From Oscillospiraceae bacterium (lineage in GTDB: Bacteria; Bacillota; Clostridia; Oscillospirales; UBA929), in contig WRCJ01000003.1 in NCBI GenBank assembly GCA_009784085.1, positions 1 through 38,947 of the forward strand: 38,947 nt of DNA, in the 5' to 3' direction. The position numbers and the translations under genes are program-made. Under the pieces are notes generated by a model. That model saw nothing but the letters and a program-made list of their open reading frames with translations. It did not search any database and was not told the origin of the DNA. Below are positions 14,156 to 22,489 of the stretch, in pieces. Numbering within the stretch: position 1 is the first letter of the stretch; each line of letters begins with the position of its first letter.

Positions 14156-15556
14156 ATGACCAAAACCGTGCGCTGGGTGGCCGTTGTTGTCGCCACCGCG
14201 ATGCTGTGCGGGTCGATGTTAGCCGTTCTGGCGGGCTGCGACGGCGACGGCGGTGGCGGTGGCGGAGGATTTATCGACCCTATTCCGCAGACCAAGGTGG
14301 ATTTGACGCCGACAGAGGAACTGGTGATTTATCTGCCGAGGTACAAATATTTTAACCCGATCTTTTCCAGAGCTGTGTCAAAGTTTATCGAGAAATACCA
14401 TGACGTAAATGTGACGGTGACGCAGATAGGGGAAGCGGACGAATACCCAAGCTCTACCAGCGCATACCAGCAACGCGTTAATAGCGAACTGATGGCCAAT
14501 TCAGGCCCGGACATCATCCTTACGCAGTATTTCGAAGACCTGTATAAAACCATGGACAGCGGAATGTTCCTCAACCTCACGGATATCATCTCGCAGGACG
14601 ATGAATTCAGCATGGCAGGGTGCAACGAGGTCGTCATGGATGTCGGCGTTTACAAAGGTGGGCGCTATGTTGTTCCCCTAACATATACCATACCGATCAT
14701 GCTGGGGGAACAGGGGGTACTTGACGCCGTCGGGTTTGACGCATCACAAAACACCGATTTCATTTCCTTTGTTAACCAGCTCACGGCCAGTTTCCCGAAA
14801 GCGGCTGAGAATGCCGCGTTCAATCGCATGACAAACTTCAATGCCTACAATTATTTTGATTACAGCGGCGTTCCGTTGGTGGATTACGAGCGCAAACAGG
14901 CGCTGCCCGACGAAGAAAGCTTTAAAACGCTCTGCGACTCGTATAAAGCGCACTGGGAAGCCGATAAGGTGGACGGTGTTTTCAATAACGGCTATTATTC
15001 TTCCTTAGTTGACGGATCGCATGTATTGATGTTTTATTGGGATGTGAGTTTGTTCGTTGATTGGGGTTGGTTGAGGGATTACGAGTACGCCCCGGTTTTG
15101 GCGGCGTTACACGCCATGGACGGTGGATTGGTCGCCACCGTGTCGCAGTCCGCAGCCATCCGCGCGGGAAGCCCCAACCAGCTCAACGCCTGGAACTTCA
15201 TTAAGATTTTACTGTCAGAAACCATCCAGTACTGTAAACCGAATACCCATGATGCCATAAGCCGTCATGGGTTTCCCGTAAACAAAACGGCGTTTGACCG
15301 TGAGCTTGACGGCATCTTGAAATATCAGGAAACGTTTAGCGCATTCGAAGATGATTTTACGGTGTCTGCGGTAACAGCGGAGGAAAAAGCCCCTTACGCG
15401 GCACTGCACAGGAGCATCACAAGCTGCAAGCTGGAGAATAGTACGCTCGCCGACTTTTTCTTCGAGAATATGACACCTTATTTTGAAGAACAGAAGAGCT
15501 ACGACGAGTGTGTCACCGAACTGATGGGCAAACTCAGGCTGTACATGTCTGAGTAG
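14156..15556 (+). CDS. Extracellular solute-binding lipoprotein (ABC importer), first copy
   Basis: 466 residues from the ATG at 14156, with GAGGG six bases upstream. The signal peptide ends in the lipobox LAGC (Cys28), followed by a Gly-rich spacer (DGDGGGGGGGF). The body is a family 1 (sugar-type) solute-binding protein: a start like LTPTEELVIYLP, the SGPDIILTQYFEDLY-type hinge region and a conserved AIRAGSPNQLNAWNFIKILL block. It would be a lipid-anchored receptor on the outer face of the membrane, passing its ligand to the two permeases downstream. It is clearly paralogous to the last gene of the operon. The ligand is unknown; a sugar or oligosaccharide is most likely. Confidence 0.92.
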   Translation: MTKTVRWVAVVVATAMLCGSMLAVLAGCDGDGGGGGGGFIDPIPQTKVDLTPTEELVIYLPRYKYFNPIFSRAVSKFIEKYHDVNVTVTQIGEADEYPSSTSAYQQRVNSELMANSGPDIILTQYFEDLYKTMDSGMFLNLTDIISQDDEFSMAGCNEVVMDVGVYKGGRYVVPLTYTIPIMLGEQGVLDAVGFDASQNTDFISFVNQLTASFPKAAENAAFNRMTNFNAYNYFDYSGVPLVDYERKQALPDEESFKTLCDSYKAHWEADKVDGVFNNGYYSSLVDGSHVLMFYWDVSLFVDWGWLRDYEYAPVLAALHAMDGGLVATVSQSAAIRAGSPNQLNAWNFIKILLSETIQYCKPNTHDAISRHGFPVNKTAFDRELDGILKYQETFSAFEDDFTVSAVTAEEKAPYAALHRSITSCKLENSTLADFFFENMTPYFEEQKSYDECVTELMGKLRLYMSE

Positions 15557-15607
15557 GCGGCAACACGCAGGTTCATTATGAGCTACCACAAGGGGAGGGG
15601 ACACGGA

Positions 15608-16495
15608 ATGAAACGATTCACCCTGCGCCGCCGCGAGGCGCTGACCGGGCTGGGATTCGCCGCCGTGCCGCTGCTGGGCTTCGCGGCGTTCTATGTGGTC
15701 CCCTTCGGCATCACCGTCGCCAAAACCCTCTCGGGCGGCGTGTCGGGGTTCAACTTCACGGGCTTCTCCAACTACGTCAGCGTCTTGAACAGCGAAGCCT
15801 TCCGGCTGGCGGCGGGCAATACTTTCAAGTTCATCGGCGTGGGCGTGCCGCTGCTGATGGCGCTATCGCTGGGCGTGGCGTTGTTGCTCAACATGCGGCT
15901 CCGGGGCGGCCGCCGCATCCGGGGCGGCGACGGGTTCAGGGCGGCCTATGTGCTGCCGCTGGTGCTGCCTACCGCCTCGGTGATCCTGGTGTTCGAGATC
16001 CTGTTCGAAAGCGGCGGCGCCATCAATTACGCGCTGGACAAGCTGGGGCTGGAACCGGTCAATTTCCTGCGCTCGCCGAACACCTTCTGGATACTGCTGT
16101 TGCTCTTTATCTGGAAGAACATCGGCTACGGCATTATCCTCATGCTGGGCGGCTTGGTCCAAATCCCCAAAGAATACTACGAAGCCGCCCGGGCAGATGG
16201 CGCGGGCGGCTTTACCTGCCTGCGCCGGATCACGTTGCCGCTGATGGCCCCCACCTTCCTGTTCGTGACCGTGATCTCCATCGTGGGGGCGTTCAAGTCC
16301 TTCCGCGAAGCTTTCGCCCTGGCTGGGGCCTACCCGCACGAGAGCATCTATATGCTCCAACACTTCATGATCAACAACTTCGCGCGGCTGAATTACCCCC
16401 GCCTGTCGGTGGCCGCCGTGCTGACCTTCTTGGTGATATTCGCGTTCGTTTTAGTCCTATTTTTGCGGCGGGGCAAGGGCGGTGTGGCAGAATGA
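15608..16495 (+). CDS. ABC sugar-type permease, first subunit
   Basis: 295 residues from the ATG at 15608, preceded by GGAGG at nine bases; an upstream ATG at 15578 lacks a good site. About six membrane segments and the EAA loop (EYYEAARADGAGGFTCLRRITLPLM) that contacts the ATPase identify a MalF/UgpA-type permease. The stop overlaps the start of the second permease by four bases (ATGA). Composition is more GC-rich than the solute-binding genes on both sides. Confidence 0.95.
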   Translation: MKRFTLRRREALTGLGFAAVPLLGFAAFYVVPFGITVAKTLSGGVSGFNFTGFSNYVSVLNSEAFRLAAGNTFKFIGVGVPLLMALSLGVALLLNMRLRGGRRIRGGDGFRAAYVLPLVLPTASVILVFEILFESGGAINYALDKLGLEPVNFLRSPNTFWILLLLFIWKNIGYGIILMLGGLVQIPKEYYEAARADGAGGFTCLRRITLPLMAPTFLFVTVISIVGAFKSFREAFALAGAYPHESIYMLQHFMINNFARLNYPRLSVAAVLTFLVIFAFVLVLFLRRGKGGVAE

Positions 16496-17331
16496 CCAGG
16501 CGTACCCTCATATACTCGGCCCTCGGCCTGCTGGCGGTGATGACCCTGTTCCCGCTTCTCTACATGGTCACCAACTCCTTCATGGGGGGGGCGGAATACT
16601 ACCGCTACTACGGCAACCTGCCCCAGGGGCTGTCCGGGCGCAACCCGATGCACTTGATCCCGGAATGGATCACGCTGGACGGGTACTGGGAGATACTGTT
16701 TTCACGGCCCCAGTACCTGGTGAAGTTCTGGTCCTCGCTTTTTCTCAGCGGCACCATCCTGGCAGGGCAGATGGTCGTGGCGGTGCTGGGGGGCTACGCC
16801 TTCGCCCGGTTCCGGTTCCCGGGGCGCAACGCCATCTTCTTCTTGATCATCCTGCTCATGATGATGCCCCTTCAGGTCACGCTGGTACCCAATTACATTG
16901 TGCTGGAACAATTGGGGCTGGTCGGCGGGTACGCGGCGGTCATCTTGCCGGGCGTGTTCTCGGCTTTCGGGGTGTTCCTGATGCGGCAGGTCATGTTGAC
17001 CCTCCCCCCCGAAATGTTTGAAGCCGCCCGGTTGGACGGCGCGGGGTCGTGGAGGGCATTATGGCGGATCTGCCTGCCCAACTGCAAATCCGGCCTCGCG
17101 GCGCTTGCCATTTTGAGCTTTGCCGACAGTTGGAACATGGTAGAGCAACCGGTGGTGTTTTTGAAGGACGCCAATATGTACCCCATGAGCGTGTTCTTGA
17201 CGCAAGTCAACGCCATGCGCCCCGAGGCGGGGTTCGCCTGCGGCCTGCTGTCGGTGGCGCCCGCGCTGTTGCTGTTCCTGCGGTTCAAGGACGAAATGGT
17301 GATGGGCATTGAATATTCGGCGGTGAAGTGA
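16492..17331 (+). CDS. ABC sugar-type permease, second subunit
   Basis: 279 residues, MalG/UgpE-type. Six predicted membrane helices and the EAA loop (EMFEAARLDGAGSWRALWRICLPN). It would form the transmembrane heterodimer with the first permease. No ATPase gene is in the operon, so the pair probably uses a shared MsmX/UgpC-like ATPase encoded elsewhere, as is common in Bacillota. The stop codon lies inside a set of alternating inverted repeats. Confidence 0.95.
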   Translation: MTRRTLIYSALGLLAVMTLFPLLYMVTNSFMGGAEYYRYYGNLPQGLSGRNPMHLIPEWITLDGYWEILFSRPQYLVKFWSSLFLSGTILAGQMVVAVLGGYAFARFRFPGRNAIFFLIILLMMMPLQVTLVPNYIVLEQLGLVGGYAAVILPGVFSAFGVFLMRQVMLTLPPEMFEAARLDGAGSWRALWRICLPNCKSGLAALAILSFADSWNMVEQPVVFLKDANMYPMSVFLTQVNAMRPEAGFACGLLSVAPALLLFLRFKDEMVMGIEYSAVK

Positions 17332-17360
17332 CCGCCGCAAGGGGGCGGTCGCCAACCGCC
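17319..17360 (+). promoter_or_regulatory. Alternating inverted repeats before the adaptor gene
   Basis: Four arms follow each other: GGCGGT (17319-17324), ACCGCC (17331-17336), GGCGGT (17344-17349) and ACCGCC (17355-17360). Arms 1-2 and 3-4 can pair, or alternatively 2-3. Arm 3-4 ends a few bases before the GGAGGG site of the adaptor gene, so the fold could affect its translation. No T run follows. Confidence 0.4.
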
Positions 17361-17373
17361 CGCGGAGGGTATC

Positions 17374-18459
17374 ATGAAAAAAGCGGTTAGGATCATCACG
17401 GTGGCCGGCCTTGTCCTGTTGGCCGTCCTCACCTTTGTCTCGCGGTCGATATACAACAAGAACCTGCCCCAGGTCACTGCCGCCAAACTGGACGTGGGGC
17501 TAGTCCCCCTGACGTGGGAGACGGTCGGGGCCCTCGAATACCCCGGCGCGGCTACTCTCAAGGCAGGGGGGACCTGGACGGTAAGCGAGGTGTTTGTCAA
17601 GGACGGGGACGTAGTGCGCGTAGGCGACTTGCTGTGCAGTTTTGACACGCGGGTCTTCGACATGGACAGGCAGGCGATGGAACTGGAAGTCCTGCGGCTA
17701 CAAAACGCGCTGGCCGCGATGGACGACTGGCGGCCTCAAAGCGCCGCGGAACGCCGCGCCAAATCGTACCAGCAATCCGAAACCACCGCGTCGCTGGAAC
17801 TGGCCGAGCAGCGGCTTGCGTATGCCCTCTCCCAGGCGCCGCCGGGAAATGGGCTGCACACGGACTGCGCCGGCGCGGTGTACGGCCTTGCGATGGAGCC
17901 GGGGGACACGCTCCTTTTTGGGGACGCCCTGCTGTCCATCCTGCCCGACGAGCTGCCCGAACTCGAATTCTCCCTGCCGCCCAAGGAAGGGGAGGCTTTC
18001 GGTCCCGGCGTGATAGTCCAGGCCCAAGTGGCGACCATCCGGCGGGACAACGAAGGCAAAACGGTGTTTGCCCGCCAGGCCGTATCGGGGCAGGTGTTCA
18101 GCAGCGTGCTGCGTGGCGGCCAATGGGAGTGCCGGGCTCGCCTCAATGCCTTTGAGGGCGCGCCCGTGGCCGGCCAGGAGGTGCCCCTGAAGGTGACCCA
18201 GCCAGGGGAGACGCAGAACTATATGGCCCCCCTGGGCTGTCTGTTCGAATGGGAAAACCAAAAGATAGTGTATGAGATCGCCCGCCGCCCCGGGCTGTTT
18301 GGCGAGGAAAACTACCTGACCGCGGTGGTCGTGGAGGTGCTGTACGACAACGGGAAACATGTATCGCTGGTGGGCGATAGGCTCCACTGGCAAATGCCAT
18401 TGGCGGAAAACATTTCCCAGCCGGTGATTGACGGGGACGTAGTTTGGGTGCGGGATTGA
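17374..18459 (+). CDS. HlyD/MacA-like membrane adaptor protein
   Basis: 361 residues with GGAGGG a few bases before the ATG. One N-terminal membrane segment (about 7-23), an N-terminal half lipoyl domain (VSEVFVKDGDVVRVGDLLCSFD, about 70-92), a short helical hairpin (about 96-155), a second half lipoyl segment (GAVYGLAMEPGDTLLFGDALLSI, about 168-190) and a beta-barrel part. This is the layout of membrane fusion adaptors, which normally serve efflux pumps. Here it lies between importer permeases and a solute-binding protein in a monoderm organism. It may be an extracellular scaffold of the transporter. A fragment of the same gene lies at 12988-13206. Confidence 0.75.
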   Translation: MKKAVRIITVAGLVLLAVLTFVSRSIYNKNLPQVTAAKLDVGLVPLTWETVGALEYPGAATLKAGGTWTVSEVFVKDGDVVRVGDLLCSFDTRVFDMDRQAMELEVLRLQNALAAMDDWRPQSAAERRAKSYQQSETTASLELAEQRLAYALSQAPPGNGLHTDCAGAVYGLAMEPGDTLLFGDALLSILPDELPELEFSLPPKEGEAFGPGVIVQAQVATIRRDNEGKTVFARQAVSGQVFSSVLRGGQWECRARLNAFEGAPVAGQEVPLKVTQPGETQNYMAPLGCLFEWENQKIVYEIARRPGLFGEENYLTAVVVEVLYDNGKHVSLVGDRLHWQMPLAENISQPVIDGDVVWVRD

Positions 18460-18493
18460 CATCTTTAATTGTGTTAGCGAGGAAGTGAAAGGT

Positions 18494-18523
18494 ATGTGCA
18501 GAACAAGCATGTGCAGAACAAGG
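18494..18523. repeat. 15-bp tandem duplication of a start region
   Basis: Units 18494-18508 and 18509-18523 differ at the last base. Each contains an in-frame ATG-Cys-Arg-Thr, so the start codon of the second solute-binding protein is duplicated. Confidence 0.9.
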
Positions 18524-19954
18524 ATGGGTAGCGGCGGCCTGAAAAAGCGGCGGTCGGACATCCCGGCGCGAACGACGCGTAAACGCTTGGGGGCCGTTTC
18601 CCTGGCCGCCGCATTGCTAATGGGCCTATTACTGGTGGTCGCGGGGTGTCAACCGAGCAACAATATTGTCAACCCCATCCCCGACACGCCCATTGACTTG
18701 ACGCCAACGGACGAATTGGTGCTATATCTGCCGGGCTACCAGTTTTTAGACCCTGGGTTCATGGCCGCCGTGAAGGCCTTTGAAAATACGTATCCAGGCG
18801 TGAAGGTAACTGTCGAGGTAATCGGCGCCCCGGACAGGGTGCCTGAAGGTGACTACCAAACCCGTATCAACACGGAAGCGATGGCCGGCACCGGGCCTGA
18901 TGTCTTCCTAACGAGTTACTTTTTTGACATGTATGAAACCATGGAATTGGGCGCATATCTCAACTTGGAGCCAATCATAGCTGAAGATGAGGACTTTGCT
19001 CTGGAAGATTATAACGGCACAGTGATGGATGCGGGGGTTTACAAGGGCGGGCGTTATATCATCCCGCTGAAATATTATCTGCCCATATTGCTGACAGAAC
19101 AGGGGATTTTGGACGACATTGGATTTGATATAGCCCAAGACGTCAATTTTATTTCCTTTTTCAATGAAGTCGCGGACAGTTTGCCAAAAGCGCGGGAAAA
19201 CCCCTCTTTTATCCGACTGCTCGGTGATAGGATTGCGTATGAATTTACACAGATAGCGGGGGTATCTTTGATAGACCGGGAACGTGAGATCATTTTACCG
19301 GACGAGAAGGGGCTGCGCGCCGTTTGCGAATCGTATAAGCCCTATTGGGTCATCGATTCCCTCCGCGACGACCAAGCGACTACATTCGGTGGAAATGTAT
19401 GGTCGGTTATCCAAGAGGGCGCGATTGTTTTTGGCGAATATCAATTAGATATATTTAATACGGTTTTTGACTTGAGCCAAATGAAAGCCACAGGGTATAC
19501 GCCGGTGTTGTCAGCCATACGCCGTGCGGACGGCGGGTTAAACGCCTCCGTAGGCCAGAGCGTGGCGATCCGCGCCGGTAGCCCCAACCAGCTCAACGCA
19601 TGGAGATATATCAAGATCCTGCTGTCCGAGTCCATGCAGAATGGCGGATCTGACATCGCAAGGAGTTGTGGTTTCCCGGTCAACAAGGCGGCTTTACGCC
19701 GTGAACTTGATGGAATCCTTAAAGAAGATACGCTTATCAATACCCCGGAAGGAAAACGGATATTCCAAGCGGTACCTTGGTCGGATAAGGAACCGTATCT
19801 GGTATTGCATGAAAGCATTACGAGCTGCACGTTGCCTGATATGGCGACAAATTGGCTCTATAGTTCCATGAAGCCTTGGTTCGACGGCAAGAAGAGCTAC
19901 GAAGATTGCCTGGAAGATCTGCGGCAGAGACTGACTCTTTATTTCTCTGAATAG
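18494..19954 (+). CDS. Extracellular solute-binding lipoprotein, second copy
   Basis: 486 residues from the ATG at 18494 (GAGG 11 bases upstream); a GTG at 18485 and an ATG at 18524 are alternatives. The n-region before the signal peptide is unusually long (about 33 residues, starting MCRTSMCRTRM), the result of a 15-bp duplication. The lipobox is VAGC (Cys52). The mature part parallels the first copy throughout: NPIPDTPIDLTPTDELVLYLP versus DPIPQTKVDLTPTEELVIYLP, and the same AIRAGSPNQLNAW block. Two paralogous receptors in one operon imply two related ligands or a shared one with different affinity. A hairpin terminator follows. Confidence 0.9.
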   Translation: MCRTSMCRTRMGSGGLKKRRSDIPARTTRKRLGAVSLAAALLMGLLLVVAGCQPSNNIVNPIPDTPIDLTPTDELVLYLPGYQFLDPGFMAAVKAFENTYPGVKVTVEVIGAPDRVPEGDYQTRINTEAMAGTGPDVFLTSYFFDMYETMELGAYLNLEPIIAEDEDFALEDYNGTVMDAGVYKGGRYIIPLKYYLPILLTEQGILDDIGFDIAQDVNFISFFNEVADSLPKARENPSFIRLLGDRIAYEFTQIAGVSLIDREREIILPDEKGLRAVCESYKPYWVIDSLRDDQATTFGGNVWSVIQEGAIVFGEYQLDIFNTVFDLSQMKATGYTPVLSAIRRADGGLNASVGQSVAIRAGSPNQLNAWRYIKILLSESMQNGGSDIARSCGFPVNKAALRRELDGILKEDTLINTPEGKRIFQAVPWSDKEPYLVLHESITSCTLPDMATNWLYSSMKPWFDGKKSYEDCLEDLRQRLTLYFSE

Positions 19955-19969
19955 CTTACCTATATTGGA

Positions 19970-19998
19970 GGCTGCCGCGCTTTCTTGGTGCGACAGCC
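19970..19998 (+). terminator. Terminator of the ABC importer operon
   Basis: GGCTG-C-CGCGC pairs with GTGCG-A-CAGCC (one mismatch, one G-T pair), with a seven-base loop and a C/T-rich tail (CCTTTACTTT). It lies 15 bases after the last stop. Confidence 0.6.
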
Positions 19999-20099
19999 CC
20001 TTTACTTTGCACGATCAAAAACGAAAGACACTGGCATCAACGCTTGTGTTGAGACGATGGCGTGTATGCCGTCATGACCGCCCGGAAAGGGCAGCACAC

Positions 20100-20972
20100 T
20101 CAGTAACTACACGTTTTTCTCCGATGTTTCCGCCCCACCAACATCGCGCACACGCCAAGTGCAGATGCGATTAAGACAATTATCCAAACGAGCGCATTGA
20201 CACCATCGCCTGTTTGGGGAGCCGTAACGGTTGGTGGTTGCGCGGTTGTGGGTGGAGTAGCCGATGGGGGCGGGGTCTCGGTAGAGGGTTCTGTTCTATC
20301 CACATGCAAAGTTATATTTCTATGATCCTTATCGAAAGATAACACGGCTTGAAAATCGTAATCCCCACTTAGGCTTTCCAGATACTCCTGTGCAAACAAA
20401 ATTTTCATTAAGCCGCGATCCCATTCCGCCGTGTAATTCGAAGGATCGACATCCTCTCCGCCACGGGTTAGCGTAATGAGATTGTAGTCATAATCCGAAC
20501 CTGGATAGGGGATTATCCATTCTTCTCCGAACTTTTGCACGTTCCAAGTGAGAATCCTCAGACCCTTTTTATATAGATCGGCGACAAGCGTATACTCCCC
20601 ATTGGCCAGTGTTTTTAGATACGCCTCTTCGAGTGTGATGATCGTGCAATCGTCCATGAGCGTAAAGTTGTAATTCGATGGATCGATTTCCTCGCCATAT
20701 ATGGTTTGTTGGCCTGGATAATAGTATAGCTTGACCTTCTCCGCATGGTCAAACTCGATGCTTGCGGACACTGTTCCGCTACCTGTAAATGTGTCGAAAT
20801 AAATCGGCACCTGCATCTCTGCCGTCGCATTTATAGACATGGTAGAGGAAGTAGGCTGTCCAACCTCTGCGTCCATGGCTGATTGCGAAGCGCGCGCCGC
20901 CAATGAACTCATAGGGAGCTGCAGGAGAATCGCAATGAGAAGAATGCATAAACCTCTTTTTATGGTTTGCAC
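20100..20972 (-). CDS. Cell-surface protein with sortase-type tail
   Basis: 290 residues from a GTG with GGGG eight bases upstream. Signal peptide about 1-25. Two similar beta-type modules follow (roughly 50-130 and 130-220), each with a pattern like GEEIDPSNYNFTLMDDCTII and YLKTLANGEYTLVADLY, which recalls the X2 / Ig-like modules of surface and carbohydrate-active proteins. Then a Pro/Thr linker (about 222-250) and APQTGD (251-256), a membrane helix and a basic tail: the layout of a sortase substrate with a non-Leu motif. Located downstream of the sigma and DUF4367 genes in the same direction, it may be their target. No ligand can be named. Confidence 0.75.
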   Translation of the reverse strand: MQTIKRGLCILLIAILLQLPMSSLAARASQSAMDAEVGQPTSSTMSINATAEMQVPIYFDTFTGSGTVSASIEFDHAEKVKLYYYPGQQTIYGEEIDPSNYNFTLMDDCTIITLEEAYLKTLANGEYTLVADLYKKGLRILTWNVQKFGEEWIIPYPGSDYDYNLITLTRGGEDVDPSNYTAEWDRGLMKILFAQEYLESLSGDYDFQAVLSFDKDHRNITLHVDRTEPSTETPPPSATPPTTAQPPTVTAPQTGDGVNALVWIIVLIASALGVCAMLVGRKHRRKTCSY

Positions 20973-20980
20973 AGGAAAAA

Positions 20981-21031
20981 CCCCTTTCGTTTGTAATTTG
21001 GCCTACTACCATAATAACAATCCGAAAGGGG
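20981..21031 (-). promoter_or_regulatory. Leader hairpin covering the surface-protein ribosome binding site
   Basis: A perfect nine-base inverted repeat, CCCCTTTCG (20981-20989) with CGAAAGGGG (21023-21031). On the minus strand the 3' arm contains the AAAGGGG ribosome binding site of the surface-protein gene and runs into TTTTT. The loop is 33 bases. It could hide the site or act as an attenuator. Confidence 0.45.
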
Positions 21032-21116
21032 CAGCTCTTACAGGGCATTCGAAAAAATATTGCACAAAACTTCAAGCATAATGCTATGTAATGTTGCTAG
21101 GTGAAAGTTGTTCAGC

Positions 21117-21839
21117 TCACGCTACCGAACGGGCAATTTGCAATAAATCCCCCACGGGAAGCAAGCCGGCTAAGGCAAATGAGAATCCGTTCCGTGTCCA
21201 CACGATATTGGAATATGCGTCCTCGTCGTATGTTTCGCTGATGTGATATGTAATACCATCGTATGCCTCGGTTCGATATTTTGAATGCTCAATATCGAGG
21301 CCATGTGCAGCGAGCAACGCGACATCAAGCATAAACATATTCCTGTTTTCATCCATATAGATTTTGAAACAATCATACCCTAAAATTTCCTCAGCAAGCA
21401 GTGTGTATCCATCAGGGAGGTAATGCGGTAAAAAATCCTGGGCGGTTTTAGTTTCGACGTTCGGATTCTCTGGTGTATCGGTATCCCCGCCATCGGCATC
21501 ATCGAAGGTAATGCGAATATGATCGTTGTAGAACTGGACAATGGCGTCTCGTACAGCAGCTCTAACTTGGGGATTCACCATGAGCAAAGATGCTAAAAGG
21601 GTAGAGAGAACACATATTACGATAACTGCCGCCCGTGTAAATGATAGCGCCCGTTTGGCAACAGCTCTATTCCTTTCCCGCGAAAACAACTTATCCATTC
21701 TACGAATGTGTTCTTTGCTAAAAGGGTGTTCTCGGAGTATATCTCCCTCAGGTGGCATTGCGATCATATCCTCTTGAAAGTTCGCTTGGACAGCTTCCGT
21801 CAACAACGAGTCGAACACCGTGCTCCCAATGTTAATCAT
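21117..21839 (-). CDS. DUF4367-type membrane protein, probable sigma-factor partner
   Basis: 240 residues from the ATG at 21839, overlapping the sigma-factor stop by eight bases. A cytoplasmic N-terminal part (about 1-68), one membrane helix (about 69-88) and an extracytoplasmic C-terminal domain with the DUF4367 pattern (FLPHYLPDGYTLLAEE, then GITYHISETYDEDAYSNIVWTRNGFSFAL). This arrangement beside an ECF-like sigma factor is common in Clostridia, where the protein is expected to hold the sigma factor at the membrane. Anti-sigma activity is inferred from position and topology. Confidence 0.8.
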   Translation of the reverse strand: MINIGSTVFDSLLTEAVQANFQEDMIAMPPEGDILREHPFSKEHIRRMDKLFSRERNRAVAKRALSFTRAAVIVICVLSTLLASLLMVNPQVRAAVRDAIVQFYNDHIRITFDDADGGDTDTPENPNVETKTAQDFLPHYLPDGYTLLAEEILGYDCFKIYMDENRNMFMLDVALLAAHGLDIEHSKYRTEAYDGITYHISETYDEDAYSNIVWTRNGFSFALAGLLPVGDLLQIARSVA

Positions 21840-22389
21840 CAATAAAACCTTCTTTCCGCAGAGAATCATACAACTTGCGCCGTAATCTGTGGATGCGGAC
21901 AGCTGTAGCGTTTTTGTTGCTACCGATCAGTTCTGCGATCTCGCAGTCGGTTTTCCCTAGCAAGCACTTCATTTCGATTAATGATTTGTTGATTGGGTCA
22001 AGTTGTGATATGTGGTACTGCAATCTGTTTGCTGCTTCTTTCCCAGCAACAATTCGAAATACATCCGGCAAACCATCTCCGACAAAGGGTTCCACATCCT
22101 CCAATAAAGCGTGATCCAAACGATTCTCTTGTTCCAATTTGTTCAGCGCAGCACTCTTCACCATAATGACAATCAAAGTCCCTGTCCTCTTACAGGGATC
22201 AGAAAAATATTTTTCCTTGTGACGAATCATTCGAAGGAACGCTTCGTGAACAGCTTCCTCCGCCCATGCCTTGTTTTTCGTGATAGACAGCGCGACTTTT
22301 AAACATCTACCACGGTGCGCGTTGTAGAATTCTGCGAATATATCGCGTTCCTCGTCTTTTTCGAGCATAGCAATGTAAAATGATAACAA
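21832..22389 (-). CDS. RNA polymerase sigma factor, ECF-like sigma-70 family
   Basis: 185 residues if begun at the TTG at 22389, which has GGAGGG five or six bases upstream; the first ATG (22368) is too far from that site. Region 2 (about 15-80; FAEFYNAHRGRCLKVALSITKNKAWAEEAVHEAFLRM) and region 4 (about 125-180; KSLIEMKCLLGKTDCEIAELIGSNKNATAVRIHRLRRKL) are present and no region 3 is seen, as in ECF factors. It overlaps the DUF4367 gene. A possible TTGAAC-17-TAAAGA lies upstream at about 22455-22485 on the minus strand. Confidence 0.88.
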   Translation of the reverse strand: MLSFYIAMLEKDEERDIFAEFYNAHRGRCLKVALSITKNKAWAEEAVHEAFLRMIRHKEKYFSDPCKRTGTLIVIMVKSAALNKLEQENRLDHALLEDVEPFVGDGLPDVFRIVAGKEAANRLQYHISQLDPINKSLIEMKCLLGKTDCEIAELIGSNKNATAVRIHRLRRKLYDSLRKEGFIDD

Positions 22390-22489
22390 AGAATCCCTCC
22401 CTAAACGATGGGGCTACGATAGAACTATGATAGCGCGAAAGAACATATTCTTTATCGATATATATCTTATCGTTCAAATTATACGCACC

